Source: Halobaculum limi (GTDB lineage Archaea > Halobacteriota > Halobacteria > Halobacteriales > Haloferacaceae). From it: 64,000 bases of DNA. Numbering within the stretch: the stretch's first letter is position 1; the number at the start of each line of letters is the position of its first letter. Positions 1 to 9,325 of this stretch are shown one piece after another. The stretch lies in contig NZ_CP120468.1 of assembly GCF_029490015.1 (NCBI RefSeq), positions 2,728,001 to 2,792,000 on the forward strand. The letters run 5' to 3'. The notes beneath the pieces are model-generated. The model was not told the DNA's origin, made no database searches, and worked only from the letters and a program-made list of their open reading frames with translations. A program made the position numbers and the translations under genes.

Positions 1-2
1 TG

Positions 3-32
3 TTCGCGCTTCGCGCGATCGCCGGCGTCTGA
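3..32 (+). other. Possible 3' end of a truncated upstream gene
   Basis: The first open frame reads FALRAIAGV and then a TGA stop. Nine codons are too few to recognise a family. It could be the tail of a plus-strand gene that lies outside the window, or chance. Nothing else is seen before the next gene apart from promoter-like sequence. Confidence 0.2.
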
Positions 33-151
33 GGAGCGCTGCGTTCGGTCGAACGCGCACGAGCGATCCCAACTGGACCAGACCTGCGAGATTCCCTCTC
101 CGTGTAGAAGGGCTGATATGGCCGGGTCTCGGATCGCCACTCGAATCTCGA

Positions 152-856
152 ATGTCCACGTGGAAGCGCGACTTCGCGAGCGGGTTGGTCGTCATCACCC
201 CTTTGCTCGTCATCATCTTCGTCGCCAACTGGCTGTACAACCTCCTGTCCGCGCTCCCGTTCGTTCCGACCATCACCCCGGAGAACCCGGACCCGCAGTT
301 GCTGCCGCTGTACGAGTTCCTCGAAGTTATCACGGCGCTCGTGGTGTTCGTGCTGTTGGTGTTCTCCGCGGGCTACCTGATGCGGACGACGGCCGGTCGG
401 TTCGCGGAGGGGATGCTCGACGACGCGATCAATCGTGTGCCCGGTCTCCGAGTGATCTACAACGCCTCGAAACTCGCCGTCGAGACGGCACTCACCGGCA
501 CGGAAGACCTCCAGACGCCGGTGAAACTCGAACCGTGGAACGGGATGCGGATGACGGCGTTCAAGACGGGGAAGACGACCAGAGACGGCCGCGAGGTGGT
601 GTTTATGCCGACCGCACCGAACATCACCACCGGCTTCGTGATGGAGGTCGAACCCGAGGACTTCACCGAGACGGACGAGCGGGTTGAGGAGGCGCTCACG
701 CGCATCCTCTCGGCGGGCTTTGGGGAGGGCCGCGAGTCGCCGGTGAAGCCAGACTCTGCCGTCGCCGCCGACGGTGCCGCCGTCGGCGACGTCGAACCAG
801 ACGGCGACACTAACACCACTAACACCGACGCGGACCGCGACCGCGGCGACGACTGA
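152..856 (+). CDS. DUF502 family membrane protein
   Basis: The 234-residue protein has two hydrophobic spans near the N terminus (about residues 11-32 and 57-76), then a conserved VPGLRVIYNASK segment (96-107), a soluble beta-rich part and an acidic Asp/Thr/Ala tail from about residue 190. This order is that of the DUF502 family, inner-membrane proteins of unknown function found in bacteria and haloarchaea. The ATG at 152 is chosen because the first span follows it directly; the ATG at 118 lies in another frame and gives an arginine-rich product. The next gene is on the same strand about 90 bases on, so a common transcript is possible but not shown. Confidence 0.85.
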   Translation: MSTWKRDFASGLVVITPLLVIIFVANWLYNLLSALPFVPTITPENPDPQLLPLYEFLEVITALVVFVLLVFSAGYLMRTTAGRFAEGMLDDAINRVPGLRVIYNASKLAVETALTGTEDLQTPVKLEPWNGMRMTAFKTGKTTRDGREVVFMPTAPNITTGFVMEVEPEDFTETDERVEEALTRILSAGFGEGRESPVKPDSAVAADGAAVGDVEPDGDTNTTNTDADRDRGDD

Positions 857-947
857 TCGGAACGGCCACAGACGTACTCGACGACGGCCTCGCTCTCCTG
901 CGACCCGGAACCGAACGGTGAAGTGGGCCGCTGTTCCCTCTCGGTAC

Positions 948-1421
948 ATGACTGCCGACCACGACCACGGCGACCACATCGACGCCGACCACGTGGAGTT
1001 GCTGGAGACGTTCATCGAGAGCCACGGCTTCCTCTCGTGGCTCGACCTCACCGTCGAGGAACTCGACCGCGGCCGCATCGTGATGTCCGTCCCGTACGAC
1101 GAGAAACTCGTCAACCCCGGGTCGCCGGTCGGCTCTATCCACGGCGGCATCGCGGCGACCCTCGTCGACACCGCCTCGGGGTTCGCCCTCCGGTCGACGT
1201 TCGACGACCCGACGACCGGGTCGCTGGCGACGACGGACCTGAACGTCACCTACCTCCGCCCGGCGACGAACGACCTCCGCGTCGAAGCCGAGGTACTCCG
1301 AGCGGGTGGGTCGATGGGCTTCACCGACACGCTCGTCTCCAGCGTCGCACCCGACGGCGAGCAGAAGGACGTCGCCGTCGGGCGGACTTCCTATCGGCTG
1401 TTCCGCGGCGGCGACGAGTAG
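948..1421 (+). CDS. PaaI-type hotdog-fold thioesterase
   Basis: The product has 157 residues and the hotdog signature: an N-terminal helix, a GSIHGG segment (residues 62-67) followed by the long central helix with a conserved Asp at 74, then the strand LNVTYLRP. HGG plus the downstream acidic residue is the acyl-CoA thioesterase active site of the PaaI/YbgC group, so the enzyme probably hydrolyses an acyl- or aryl-CoA; the substrate is not visible. The open frame extends upstream to 774, but that part is arginine/threonine-rich and overlaps the previous gene, so the ATG at 948 is taken as the start. The N terminus is His/Asp-rich. Confidence 0.85.
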   Translation: MTADHDHGDHIDADHVELLETFIESHGFLSWLDLTVEELDRGRIVMSVPYDEKLVNPGSPVGSIHGGIAATLVDTASGFALRSTFDDPTTGSLATTDLNVTYLRPATNDLRVEAEVLRAGGSMGFTDTLVSSVAPDGEQKDVAVGRTSYRLFRGGDE

Positions 1422-1509
1422 GGAACGGCCTCGGGGGTCGCCACGCTCTCGGGCCGCACGACTCGGGCAACCCTTTTTCCACCATCCCCGCGAATCGGAC
1501 TATGACCCG

Positions 1510-2820
1510 ATGCACGGAGACGAGCCAGTCGAGTACGAGCCGGTGAGCGTGAAGGCCGTGTTGGCCGAGATGAAAGACACCGCGGAACTGCTCATCGACC
1601 TGTCGTACTCGGCGGTCCTCCACGGAAGCCCGGACCTCGCCGCGGAGGTGCTGACGCTGGAGTCGCGGATGGACGTCCTCCAACTGCAGGCGCGGATGAG
1701 CGTGATGATGGCCGCTCGCTCACCCGAAGACGTCGAAGACCTCGCGCCGGTGTTGGGAATGGTCGGCGCGGCCGAGAAGATCAGCAACGCCGCCGGCGAC
1801 ATCGCGAAGGTCGTGTTGGACGAGGTGGGCCTGCCGGAGGCGATGCGGGCGGCGCTCCCCGAGGCCGTCGAGACGCTCGTTCGCGCACCAGTCACCGACG
1901 ACTCGGCGTACGCCGGGCAGACGCTCGGTGATCTGAACCTGGAGACGGAGACGGGCGTGCGCGTCATCGCCGTCCGCCGCGACCAAGCGACCGGTAAGCA
2001 GCGGTGGATCACCAACCCCGACCGAGAGACGACGCTCCGTGCGGGCGACACGCTGATCCTGCGCGGCTACGAGACTGGCCTGCAGACCGTGTACGAGACG
2101 GCGGCGGGCGAACCGTACGAGTCGCCCGAGGCGCCGGATCCGACGGTCGCGGATCTGGAGCGTGCCGTCGACTCCATCGTGTTGATGAAGAATATGAGCG
2201 AACTCGCGGTGGACCTGGCCTACGGCGCGGTGTTGTTCGACAGCCGCGGCGTCGCCGAGGAGGTGGCGGAACTGGAGGCGGAGGTGGACGCACTCAAGTC
2301 ACGGTTCGAGGCGTGGACGCTCCAGGCGGCCGCTCGCGTCGACGACCCCGTGAGTCTCCGCGGGCTCGTCCACCTCGCGTCCGCGACGGAGGTGATCAGC
2401 GACGCCGCTCTCGAGATCAGCGAGGGCGTCCTCCGCGGCCTCGACGCCCACCCGGTCGTCGCCGAGGCCGTCGAGGAGTCCGACGAGGTGATCGTTCGCC
2501 TCGTCGTCACGGACGGATCGGCGCTGGCGAACACGACGCTGGGCGACCGGGAGGTGAAGACACAGACCGGAATGCGCGTCATCGCCGTCCGTCGCGGCCG
2601 CGACGCCGGAGAACACGGCGACCACAACCACGACGAGAGCGGCGGAGACAGCGAAGATGGTGACGGAGACGACGACGGTGAGGACGGCGAGTGGGTCGTC
2701 TCGCCCGGCCCGACGACCACGCTCCGCGCCGGCGACGTGATCATCGCGAAGGGGACCCGGGCGGGGGCCGAACGGCTCTCGGAGTTGGTGGGCGCTCCCG
2801 AAGCGTTCGACGTGGACTGA
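1510..2820 (+). CDS. Tandem PhoU / TrkA-C (RCK_C) protein
   Basis: The 436-residue soluble protein is an internal duplication. Each half has a PhoU-like helical bundle (about residues 8-125 and 222-330) followed by a TrkA-C/RCK_C ligand-binding domain (about 128-205 and 335-430); both RCK_C parts contain the segment GMRVIAVRR or GVRVIAVRR and a TTLRAGD motif. RCK_C domains bind small ligands such as nucleotides and regulate ion channels or transporters, so a role in sensing or in controlling a potassium or other ion transporter is likely, but no channel gene is adjacent. The second RCK_C carries a 30-residue His/Asp/Glu/Gly insert. The start is ATG 1510; the upstream frame overlaps the thioesterase gene. 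Confidence 0.85.
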   Translation: MHGDEPVEYEPVSVKAVLAEMKDTAELLIDLSYSAVLHGSPDLAAEVLTLESRMDVLQLQARMSVMMAARSPEDVEDLAPVLGMVGAAEKISNAAGDIAKVVLDEVGLPEAMRAALPEAVETLVRAPVTDDSAYAGQTLGDLNLETETGVRVIAVRRDQATGKQRWITNPDRETTLRAGDTLILRGYETGLQTVYETAAGEPYESPEAPDPTVADLERAVDSIVLMKNMSELAVDLAYGAVLFDSRGVAEEVAELEAEVDALKSRFEAWTLQAAARVDDPVSLRGLVHLASATEVISDAALEISEGVLRGLDAHPVVAEAVEESDEVIVRLVVTDGSALANTTLGDREVKTQTGMRVIAVRRGRDAGEHGDHNHDESGGDSEDGDGDDDGEDGEWVVSPGPTTTLRAGDVIIAKGTRAGAERLSELVGAPEAFDVD

Positions 2821-2841
2821 GCGAGCGACCGCGACCGACGG

Positions 2842-3234
2842 CTATCGAGGCGCGCCGCCGTCGGGGTCGTCGGCCTCCAACGGCGCACCGCAGGAGGGAC
2901 ACGACCCCGGCCGGCCCGAGCGTAGCGTCGCACACTCCGAACACAACACCAGCCGTCGCTTCGGCGACGGGTCGCCCCACTCGTCGCCGTCGTCGGACGC
3001 GTTTTCTCCCGACCCCGAACCCGCGGCGAGCGCCAGCGCCGGATCGAACCGGGACACGACCAGATCAGAGGTCGCGCCCTCCTCGGCGGCCATCCGCATC
3101 GTGTGTTCGACGAGGACGTCGTTGCGGAGGCGGTCGAGCAGTCTGAGCAGTCCGAGGAACGCGACCGTCGGGACGAGACACAGCACGCCCGTCAACAGCA
3201 GACGGACGACCGGGTCGGCCGTGAAGGCGGCCAT
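2842..3234 (-). CDS. Single-span membrane protein with C-terminal zinc ribbon
   Basis: The 130-residue product has one hydrophobic segment (about residues 8-30), a linker rich in Gly/Ser/Asp, and a C-terminal CSEC...CPSC zinc ribbon. It is a haloarchaeal small-protein type that I cannot name with certainty. The ATG at 3234 is preferred over one eight codons earlier because it begins directly before the span. It converges on the PhoU/TrkA-C gene, with only about 20 bases between the stop codons. Function is unknown; a membrane-tethered nucleic-acid or protein-interaction module is a guess. Confidence 0.7.
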   Translation of the reverse strand: MAAFTADPVVRLLLTGVLCLVPTVAFLGLLRLLDRLRNDVLVEHTMRMAAEEGATSDLVVSRFDPALALAAGSGSGENASDDGDEWGDPSPKRRLVLCSECATLRSGRPGSCPSCGAPLEADDPDGGAPR

Positions 3235-3302
3235 GCGAATAGGACACGCACCGCACACTAATGGCGGTTACGCTCGGGCAGACGGCAATAACAGCACTCG
3301 CG

Positions 3303-3668
3303 TCACTCGGCGGAGACCTGCCGAATCGCGCGAATCGCAGCGACGAGCGTCAGCATCGAGGCGACGAACAGCGCCGTCGCGGACGCCAACACGACCGCGA
3401 GCAGGAGGAAGAACCCCTCAGGGCCCAGGATGGGGTACTCACGGGTTCCAGCGGCGGGGCCGAGCAGTTCCAGCGCCCGCACGAGATACACCGTCACCGC
3501 GAGGGCGACGCCGACGCCGACGCCGACGAGGGCGTTGCGCTTGACCGACAGCGTCTCCAGTAGGCCGGTTATCGGTGGTCGCTCGGGCGTCGCCTCGCTC
3601 GGGTCCGAGCGGTCGTCACCGGCGTCGCTCCCGGTCGCGTCGCCGGCATCGAGTGACTCCTCGCTCAC
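3303..3668 (-). CDS. Two-span membrane protein (DUF7536-like)
   Basis: The protein has an acidic N terminus, then two membrane spans separated by a short loop, ending in AIRAIRQ. It resembles the haloarchaeal DUF7536 family, which has no known function. I place the start at the GTG at 3668, giving 121 residues, because a TATA-like TTTGAA lies 22 bases upstream, typical for a leaderless transcript. The ATG at 3755 would overlap the neighbouring transporter gene and adds a basic stretch unlike the rest of the protein. It is on the same strand as its neighbours on both sides. Confidence 0.65.
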   Translation of the reverse strand: MSEESLDAGDATGSDAGDDRSDPSEATPERPPITGLLETLSVKRNALVGVGVGVALAVTVYLVRALELLGPAAGTREYPILGPEGFFLLLAVVLASATALFVASMLTLVAAIRAIRQVSAE

Positions 3669-3751
3669 GACGACTGGTAGGACCCGGCGCTTCAAATCCC
3701 CATCGGCGTCGGTCGAGGATGCAGTTGTGACCCCGAGTCGGTCGACACCGC

Positions 3752-5062
3752 TCACCCGGCGTACGCGTGGAACTCTCGCCCGCGCAGGAGGAAGTACGCG
3801 ACGCCGACGACGCCGATGACGCTGGCGAGGCCGAACGCGAGGACTGGGTCACGCCCGTACAGCCACCCGCCGGCGAGGGCGCTCGGGATGACGATGACGT
3901 TGCGGACGAGGTAGTACGTCCCCGTGACGCGCCCGCCGGCGTCGGCGGCGGCGGGGCCGACGATGAGCGCCTTGTGCGCGGGGAGGCCGGCGAATCGCAG
4001 CCCGGAGAACGCGAACAACAGCGCGAGTACCGTCGCGTCCGGCGGCGCGACGATGAGTAGCGCGGGGAACAGTGCGTACACGGCGAACCCGAGCGCGACG
4101 ACCGGCTTCAGGCCGACCGACCGCGAGAGCCGTGCGACTGGTACCATCGTCACCAGCGCGACGGCCATCTCGACGCCGAGGAGGACGCCGAAGTACGCCT
4201 CCGGCGAGAGCGTGCCGACGGCGGGGAGGGTCGCGCCGACGGCGAACACGTCGACGACGACGCGCACGAAGAACACGTACACCATCCCGTTCGCGAACCG
4301 AACGAGCGTGTCTGCGACGAGCAGTGGCCGGAGCGTCTCGGGGAGCGAGCGCAGGTCCGCGAGCACCGTCTCGACACCCTCGAACGACTTGCCGAACGAG
4401 TCGTTCGAGGCGTCGTACAGGCGGTACTGCGCGACGGTGGCGACCGCGCCGACCGCGGCCGCGCCGAGCAAGACGAGACGGAACCCCTCGGTGAACGTGT
4501 AGGCAGACAGCACCGCCGCGGCGACGAGCGGTCCCAAGAGGAACGCCGTCCGCCGGAACGTCTCGGTGGCGGCGAATCCCGAGGCGAGGCGGTCCGGCGA
4601 CACTGACTGTTTGACGACGGCGAACGTCGCGCCGAGGCCGAACGATTTCCACGCCTGCGAGAGAAACAGGCCGAGAAACACGAGGACGACCGCGAGGTTC
4701 GTCGGGCCGACGGCCACGTCGCGGAACGGGTCGGCCGCCCACCACACGAGGAAGCCGAGCGTCGACGCGAACCCGAACAGCGTCAGCGACGTGCGCGACC
4801 CCAGCCGATCAGAGAGCGCCCCGCCGGGGTACGGAAACACTGCAGAGACGAGGTTGCCGACGGAGCCAAACGCGCCGAGTGCGAGGCTAGAGGCACCGAG
4901 GACGGCGAGGTACTGCGGGAGATAGCGCCCCGTCGCCTGAAAGCCGAGGCTGAACGCGAACATCGCAATCGAGAGGACGAACACGTCGCGCGGAAGCGCG
5001 AGGAACTGCCGGAATGCGTCGAACGGGTCCGGTTCTGCCTCTCCGGCCTCGGCGTCTGCCAT
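3752..5062 (-). CDS. Major facilitator superfamily transporter
   Basis: The 436-residue protein has about twelve hydrophobic segments in two sets of six with a central loop near residues 200-225. The loop between spans 2 and 3 carries GALSDRLGSRTS, the MFS motif A. This fixes the superfamily; no substrate can be deduced, though drug or metabolite efflux is the common role of this haloarchaeal subgroup. The soluble N-terminal 20 residues are acidic. The gene is divergent from the phosphatase-like gene at 5213, with about 150 bases of promoter sequence between them. Confidence 0.85.
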   Translation of the reverse strand: MADAEAGEAEPDPFDAFRQFLALPRDVFVLSIAMFAFSLGFQATGRYLPQYLAVLGASSLALGAFGSVGNLVSAVFPYPGGALSDRLGSRTSLTLFGFASTLGFLVWWAADPFRDVAVGPTNLAVVLVFLGLFLSQAWKSFGLGATFAVVKQSVSPDRLASGFAATETFRRTAFLLGPLVAAAVLSAYTFTEGFRLVLLGAAAVGAVATVAQYRLYDASNDSFGKSFEGVETVLADLRSLPETLRPLLVADTLVRFANGMVYVFFVRVVVDVFAVGATLPAVGTLSPEAYFGVLLGVEMAVALVTMVPVARLSRSVGLKPVVALGFAVYALFPALLIVAPPDATVLALLFAFSGLRFAGLPAHKALIVGPAAADAGGRVTGTYYLVRNVIVIPSALAGGWLYGRDPVLAFGLASVIGVVGVAYFLLRGREFHAYAG

Positions 5063-5181
5063 CGAGCGATGCTGTGGCCGGGGGCCGCAAAACGATACCG
5101 GGACGCAGTATCCGGACGCGGTCGCGACTCGACGGCCGTCGCCGAGGAAGGTATTATGACAGCGCCGCGAAGAACCTGAAT

Positions 5182-5189
5182 TACTTTAC
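5182..5189 (+). promoter_or_regulatory. TATA-like promoter of the AlkP-superfamily gene
   Basis: TACTTTAC lies about 27 bases before the ATG at 5213, the spacing of a leaderless haloarchaeal transcript. Confidence 0.5.
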
Positions 5190-5212
5190 CTACCCCGACG
5201 GAAGCCCACGGT

Positions 5213-6559
5213 ATGGGACTGTTCGATCGGCTACGCGGGGACGACGATCCTCGTGTCGCCTTCATCGGCATCGACGGGGTGCCGCACTCGCTGTTGGAGG
5301 ATCACCCGGATCGGTTCCCGAACTTCGCTGCCCTCGCCGAGGAAGGGGCCTCGGGCGACATCGACTCCATCGTGCCACCGGAGTCGTCCGCCTGTTGGCC
5401 CGCCCTCACGACCGGCGTCAACCCCGGCGAGACGGGCGTGTACGGGTTCCAGGACCGCGAGGTCGGGAGCTACGACACGTACGTGCCGATGGGTCGGGAC
5501 GTGCAGGCCACCCGCCTGTGGGACCGCGTCTCCGAGGCCGGGCGCGACGCGACGGTGATGAACGTCCCCGTGACGTTCCCGCCGCAGCGAAACGTCCAGC
5601 GGATGGTGTCGGGGTTCCTCTCGCCGGGCGTCGACAAGGCCGCCTACCCGGACGACCTGCGTGAGTACCTCGAGTCCATCGACTACCGCATCGACACCAA
5701 CGCCAAACTCGGCCACCAAGACGACAAATCCGAGTTCCTCGACGTCAGCCACGAGACGCTCGACAGGCGCTTCGAGGCGTTCACCCACTACATCGACCAA
5801 GACGACTGGGACCTGTTCTTCGGTGTCTTCATGACGACCGACCGGGTGAACCACTTCCTGTTCAAAGACTACGCCGAGGAGGGAGAGTACTACGAGGAGT
5901 TCATGGAGTTCTACGAGAAGGTCGACGACTACGTCGGCCAGATCCGCGAGCAACTGCCCGAGGACGTCACACTCGTCGTCGCCTCCGACCACGGCTTCAC
6001 CGTCCAAGACTACGAGGTAGACATCAACCAGTGGCTCCAAGACGAGGGGTGGCTCTCGTTCGACGGCGACGACCACGAGGAACTCGCCGACATCAGCGAC
6101 GCCACGCGCGCGTACTCGCTCATCCCCGGTCGCCTCTACCTCAACCTCGAGGGGCGCGAACCGCGTGGCTCCGTCCCACAGGCGGACTACGAGGCGGTTC
6201 GTGCCGAACTGAAAGCCGACATCGAGGCGCTGGAGGGACCGAACGGCAAGCCCGTCGCTCAGCGCGTCGTCGCGAAAGAAGAGGCGTTCCGCGGCGACCA
6301 CGACGACATCGCGCCGGACCTGGTCATCATCCCGAACCACGGCTTCGACCTGAAGGCGAAGTTCAAGCCGCACGACGACGGCGTCTTCTCGACGGGCCCC
6401 CGAAACGGGATGCACAGCTTCGAGAACGCGACGTTGTTCGTCGACGACCCCGACGCGAACATTGTCGAAGCGGACTTACTCGACATCGCGCCGACCATCC
6501 TCGACCTGATGGACGTGGAGTACGCCCGGGCCGACTTCGACGGCGGCTGTCTGATCTGA
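5213..6559 (+). CDS. Alkaline phosphatase superfamily phosphodiesterase/pyrophosphatase
   Basis: The 448-residue protein has the metal-site pattern of type I phosphodiesterase/nucleotide pyrophosphatases: Asp21 in GIDG, a nucleophile region with Ser58-Ser59 ahead of the ALTTG segment (64-68), a DRVNHF segment, and SDHGF for the second metal site. A further His lies near the C terminus in RNGMHSF. The usual nucleophile is Thr or Ser; which of the two serines acts is not certain. It has no signal peptide, so it is probably cytoplasmic. A phosphate ester or nucleotide substrate is likely, but the exact one cannot be read. The start ATG is supported by the TATA-like element at the expected distance. 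Confidence 0.85.
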   Translation: MGLFDRLRGDDDPRVAFIGIDGVPHSLLEDHPDRFPNFAALAEEGASGDIDSIVPPESSACWPALTTGVNPGETGVYGFQDREVGSYDTYVPMGRDVQATRLWDRVSEAGRDATVMNVPVTFPPQRNVQRMVSGFLSPGVDKAAYPDDLREYLESIDYRIDTNAKLGHQDDKSEFLDVSHETLDRRFEAFTHYIDQDDWDLFFGVFMTTDRVNHFLFKDYAEEGEYYEEFMEFYEKVDDYVGQIREQLPEDVTLVVASDHGFTVQDYEVDINQWLQDEGWLSFDGDDHEELADISDATRAYSLIPGRLYLNLEGREPRGSVPQADYEAVRAELKADIEALEGPNGKPVAQRVVAKEEAFRGDHDDIAPDLVIIPNHGFDLKAKFKPHDDGVFSTGPRNGMHSFENATLFVDDPDANIVEADLLDIAPTILDLMDVEYARADFDGGCLI

Positions 6560-6606
6560 GCGGCCGAGCGGCCGGCGGCATCGCGTCCGCAGGACGGTCG
6601 CCTCAG

Positions 6607-7233
6607 CTATCCGAAGTTCTCGACTTTTGGCTCGCCCGCGTAGCCTGCGTCTTCCAGCGCCGCGACCGCCTCGTCGACGAAGTCGGCGAAGCCGTAGACG
6701 AACGCCTGTTCGCCGTCCGCGCCCGTGACCGCCTCCGCGACGGCGTCGTCGATGTCGCCGTCGGTGACGACGACGCTCGCGCCCGCCTCGCGGACGGCGT
6801 CGAGTCGCTCGGTGTGTGCAGGCTCCTCGTCACGGTAGACGACCGCCGCCTCGTTGCCCCCGGCGATAGCCGCCTCCGCGATGGCGACGGCGGGGCCGAC
6901 GCCCGGCCCGCCCGCAAGGACGACCGCGCGCGCCTCACCCTCGTAGTAGTCGTCGCCGAAGGGGCCGCTCATCTCGAGGTCGTCGCCCGCGAACAGGTCC
7001 GCGAGATACGCCGAGAACGGACCGCCGTCGAGGCCGACGGTCGTCTCGAAGGTTCCCTCGGTGTCGGGTGAGGAAACGGTGTAGAAGCGCGACACCTCCT
7101 CGCCGTCGACGACGGCGGTGAGTTTCACGAACTGGCCCGGTTTCGCGTCGAATCCGTCGGGAGCGTCGAGCGTCACCGCGACCGTGTCCGGTCCGACGTC
7201 CACGACCGACCGCACCGCAACTGTTGCGTCCAT
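6607..7233 (-). CDS. FAD-dependent oxidoreductase, ferredoxin-NAD(P) reductase-like
   Basis: The 208-residue protein has the two-domain ferredoxin reductase fold: an FAD-binding barrel with RFYTVSS (residues 49-55) that matches the flavin-binding RxYS motif, and a nucleotide domain beginning with LAGGPGVGPA (107-116). There is no iron-sulfur domain. It lies next to korA/korB on the opposite strand. Such an enzyme could pass electrons between NAD(P)H and ferredoxin, which would fit a neighbouring ferredoxin-reducing oxoacid oxidoreductase, but that link is inference. Length is slightly short for the family. Confidence 0.8.
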   Translation of the reverse strand: MDATVAVRSVVDVGPDTVAVTLDAPDGFDAKPGQFVKLTAVVDGEEVSRFYTVSSPDTEGTFETTVGLDGGPFSAYLADLFAGDDLEMSGPFGDDYYEGEARAVVLAGGPGVGPAVAIAEAAIAGGNEAAVVYRDEEPAHTERLDAVREAGASVVVTDGDIDDAVAEAVTGADGEQAFVYGFADFVDEAVAALEDAGYAGEPKVENFG

Positions 7234-7558
7234 ACGCGCCCGTTTCAGTCCCGACTACCCCAACCTGTCGCTTCCAGACCGCCGAGGGAGGAGTACCCAT
7301 CGAGATCGCCCTCGAACGAACGTCGACTGTCGAACAGCCGTCTTGCCGTCGTCGTAATTTCGGCGACGAGAGCGCCCTCGTGCTGAGGCGAATCCGAAAC
7401 GGTGTGAAAAGCGATCATTCGTATTGAGTTGGCAAATATTTCGGCGCGTGGTTGAACAGTCGTGAGCGATAGTGGTTGTTCGTCAGACAAACCGACGAAA
7501 CGCCGCGCTTCCCCCTTTCAGAAGGCTTTTCCACCGACCGTGGGAAGGATTGACCAGT
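7234..7558. other. 325-base intergenic region between the FNR-like gene and korA
   Basis: This divergent gap holds no convincing gene. It is more AT-rich than its surroundings around 7390-7450 (for example CAAATATTTC) and should contain the promoters of both flanking genes. A minus-strand open frame here (7245-7490) lacks the acidic composition of real proteins in this genome and has no recognisable motif. Confidence 0.5.
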
Positions 7559-9325
7559 ATGCCAGCGGACTTCAACTGGGCCATCGGCGGGGAGGCCGGC
7601 GATGGCATCGACTCCACCGGGAAGATCTTTGCGCAGGCACTCTCCCGGGCGGGTCGACACGTCTTCACGTCGAAGGACTTCGCCTCCCGGATCCGTGGCG
7701 GGTACACCGCGTACAAGGTGCGCACGTCCACGGAGAAGGTGCGGTCGGTCGTCGACCGACTGGACGTCCTCGTCGCGCTCACACCACGAACTATCGAGGA
7801 GAACCTCGACGAACTCCACGAGGGGTCGGTCATCATCTACGACGGCGACCGGACCACGATGGCCGACGTCGAGATTCCCGACGAGATGATCGGACTCGAC
7901 GTGCCGCTCAAGAGCCTCGCGGAGGACGCGGGCGGTGCCATTATGGCGAACGTCGTCGCACTCGGTGCCGCCTGCGAGGCCACCAGTTTCGACATCGAAC
8001 ACCTCGACTCCTCGCTGAAGAAGCGCTTCGGCGACAAGGGCCAGTCCATCGTCGAGAACAACAAGCAGGCCGCTCGTCTCGGACAGGACTACGTCCAGGA
8101 CAACTACCCGGACGCCGACCTCGACTACGATCTGGAGACGACGGACAACGACTACGTCCTCCTCAACGGCGACGAGGCCATCGGGATGGGTGCTATCGCC
8201 GCTGGCTGTAAGTTCTACGCCGGCTACCCGATTACGCCCGCGACGGACGTGATGACGTACCTGACGGGTCGTATCGAGAACTTCGGCGGTCACGTCGTGC
8301 AGGCGGAAGACGAACTCGCCGCGATCAACCTCGCGCTCGGTGCCGCCCGCGCAGGCGCGCGGTCGATGACTGCGACCTCCGGCCCGGGTATCGACCTGAT
8401 GGCCGAGACGTTCGGCCTCGTCGCCACCTCGGAGACGCCGCTGGTCATCTGCGACGTGATGCGCTCGGGTCCCTCGACGGGGATGCCGACCAAGCAGGAG
8501 CAGGGCGACCTCAACATGATGTTGTACGGCGGGCACGGCGAGATTCCGCGGTTCGTTCTCGCGCCGACCACCGTCAACGAGTGCTTCTGGAAGACCGTCG
8601 AGGCGTTCAACCTCGCCGAGAAGTACCAGACGCCCGTCTACCTCGCGGCCGACCTCGCGATGGCGGTCACCGAGCAGACGTTCGAACCCGAGGCGTTCGA
8701 CATGGACGCCGTCGAGATCGACCGCGGCAAGGTCGTCGACGAGGAGACCATCGAGGACCACCAGACCGAGTCGGGCGGCTTCAAGCCCCACGAGATCACG
8801 GACGACGGAATCAGTCCGCGTGCGTTCCCCGGCACCGAAGGCGGCGCACACATGTCCACCGGCCTCGAACACGACGAACAGGGCCGTCGGACCGAAGACA
8901 CCGAGATGCGCGTCAAGCAGGTCGACAAGCGCACCCGCAAGGTCGAGACCGCGAAAGAGCGTGAGGACTTCTCGCCGCGTGAGTTCGGCGACGCCGAGGC
9001 TGACAACCTGATCGTGACGTGGGGCTCCAACGAGGGAACCCTCGTGGAGGCGCTGGAGTACCTCGACGACGACGACGTCGACGTGCGGATCCTCTCGTGT
9101 CCGTACATCTTCCCGCGCCCCGACCTCACCGAGGAGTTCGAGGCGGCCGACCAAGTGGTCGTCGTCGAGTGTAACGCGACGGGTCAGTTCGCGGACGTCC
9201 TCGAACACGACACGCTCCAGCGTGTCAAGCGCATCAACAAGTACGACGGCGTGCAGTTCAAGGCGGACGAACTCGCCCAAGACATCAAGGAGACCCTGGC
9301 GGAGAGCCAGGAGGTGCAAGCATGA
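7559..9325 (+). CDS. korA: 2-oxoacid:ferredoxin oxidoreductase, alpha subunit
   Basis: The 588-residue protein is the fused gamma-alpha subunit type: an N-terminal gamma domain starting with NWAIGGEAGDGI, then the pyrimidine-binding alpha domain with MTATSGPG and the EDELAAINLALGAARAG helix. With the beta subunit it oxidatively decarboxylates a 2-oxoacid to acyl-CoA and reduces ferredoxin. Haloarchaea have two such pairs, for pyruvate (por) and 2-oxoglutarate (kor). The lengths here (588 plus 288) fit the kor pair as I remember it, so korA is the better guess; substrate is not proven. ATG 7559 is chosen because homologous proteins begin directly before the gamma domain. It overlaps korB by four bases. 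Confidence 0.85.
   Translation: MPADFNWAIGGEAGDGIDSTGKIFAQALSRAGRHVFTSKDFASRIRGGYTAYKVRTSTEKVRSVVDRLDVLVALTPRTIEENLDELHEGSVIIYDGDRTTMADVEIPDEMIGLDVPLKSLAEDAGGAIMANVVALGAACEATSFDIEHLDSSLKKRFGDKGQSIVENNKQAARLGQDYVQDNYPDADLDYDLETTDNDYVLLNGDEAIGMGAIAAGCKFYAGYPITPATDVMTYLTGRIENFGGHVVQAEDELAAINLALGAARAGARSMTATSGPGIDLMAETFGLVATSETPLVICDVMRSGPSTGMPTKQEQGDLNMMLYGGHGEIPRFVLAPTTVNECFWKTVEAFNLAEKYQTPVYLAADLAMAVTEQTFEPEAFDMDAVEIDRGKVVDEETIEDHQTESGGFKPHEITDDGISPRAFPGTEGGAHMSTGLEHDEQGRRTEDTEMRVKQVDKRTRKVETAKEREDFSPREFGDAEADNLIVTWGSNEGTLVEALEYLDDDDVDVRILSCPYIFPRPDLTEEFEAADQVVVVECNATGQFADVLEHDTLQRVKRINKYDGVQFKADELAQDIKETLAESQEVQA

Noticed and set aside
3500-3545. Repeats of GACGCC that look like a short tandem repeat
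   Set aside because: They encode an ordinary Val/Gly stretch (GVGVGVAL) in a membrane span of the two-span membrane protein; simple coding low complexity.
7245-7490. An 81-codon minus-strand frame before korA
   Set aside because: No family features, composition unlike the acidic proteins of this genome, and it occupies the promoter region of two genes.
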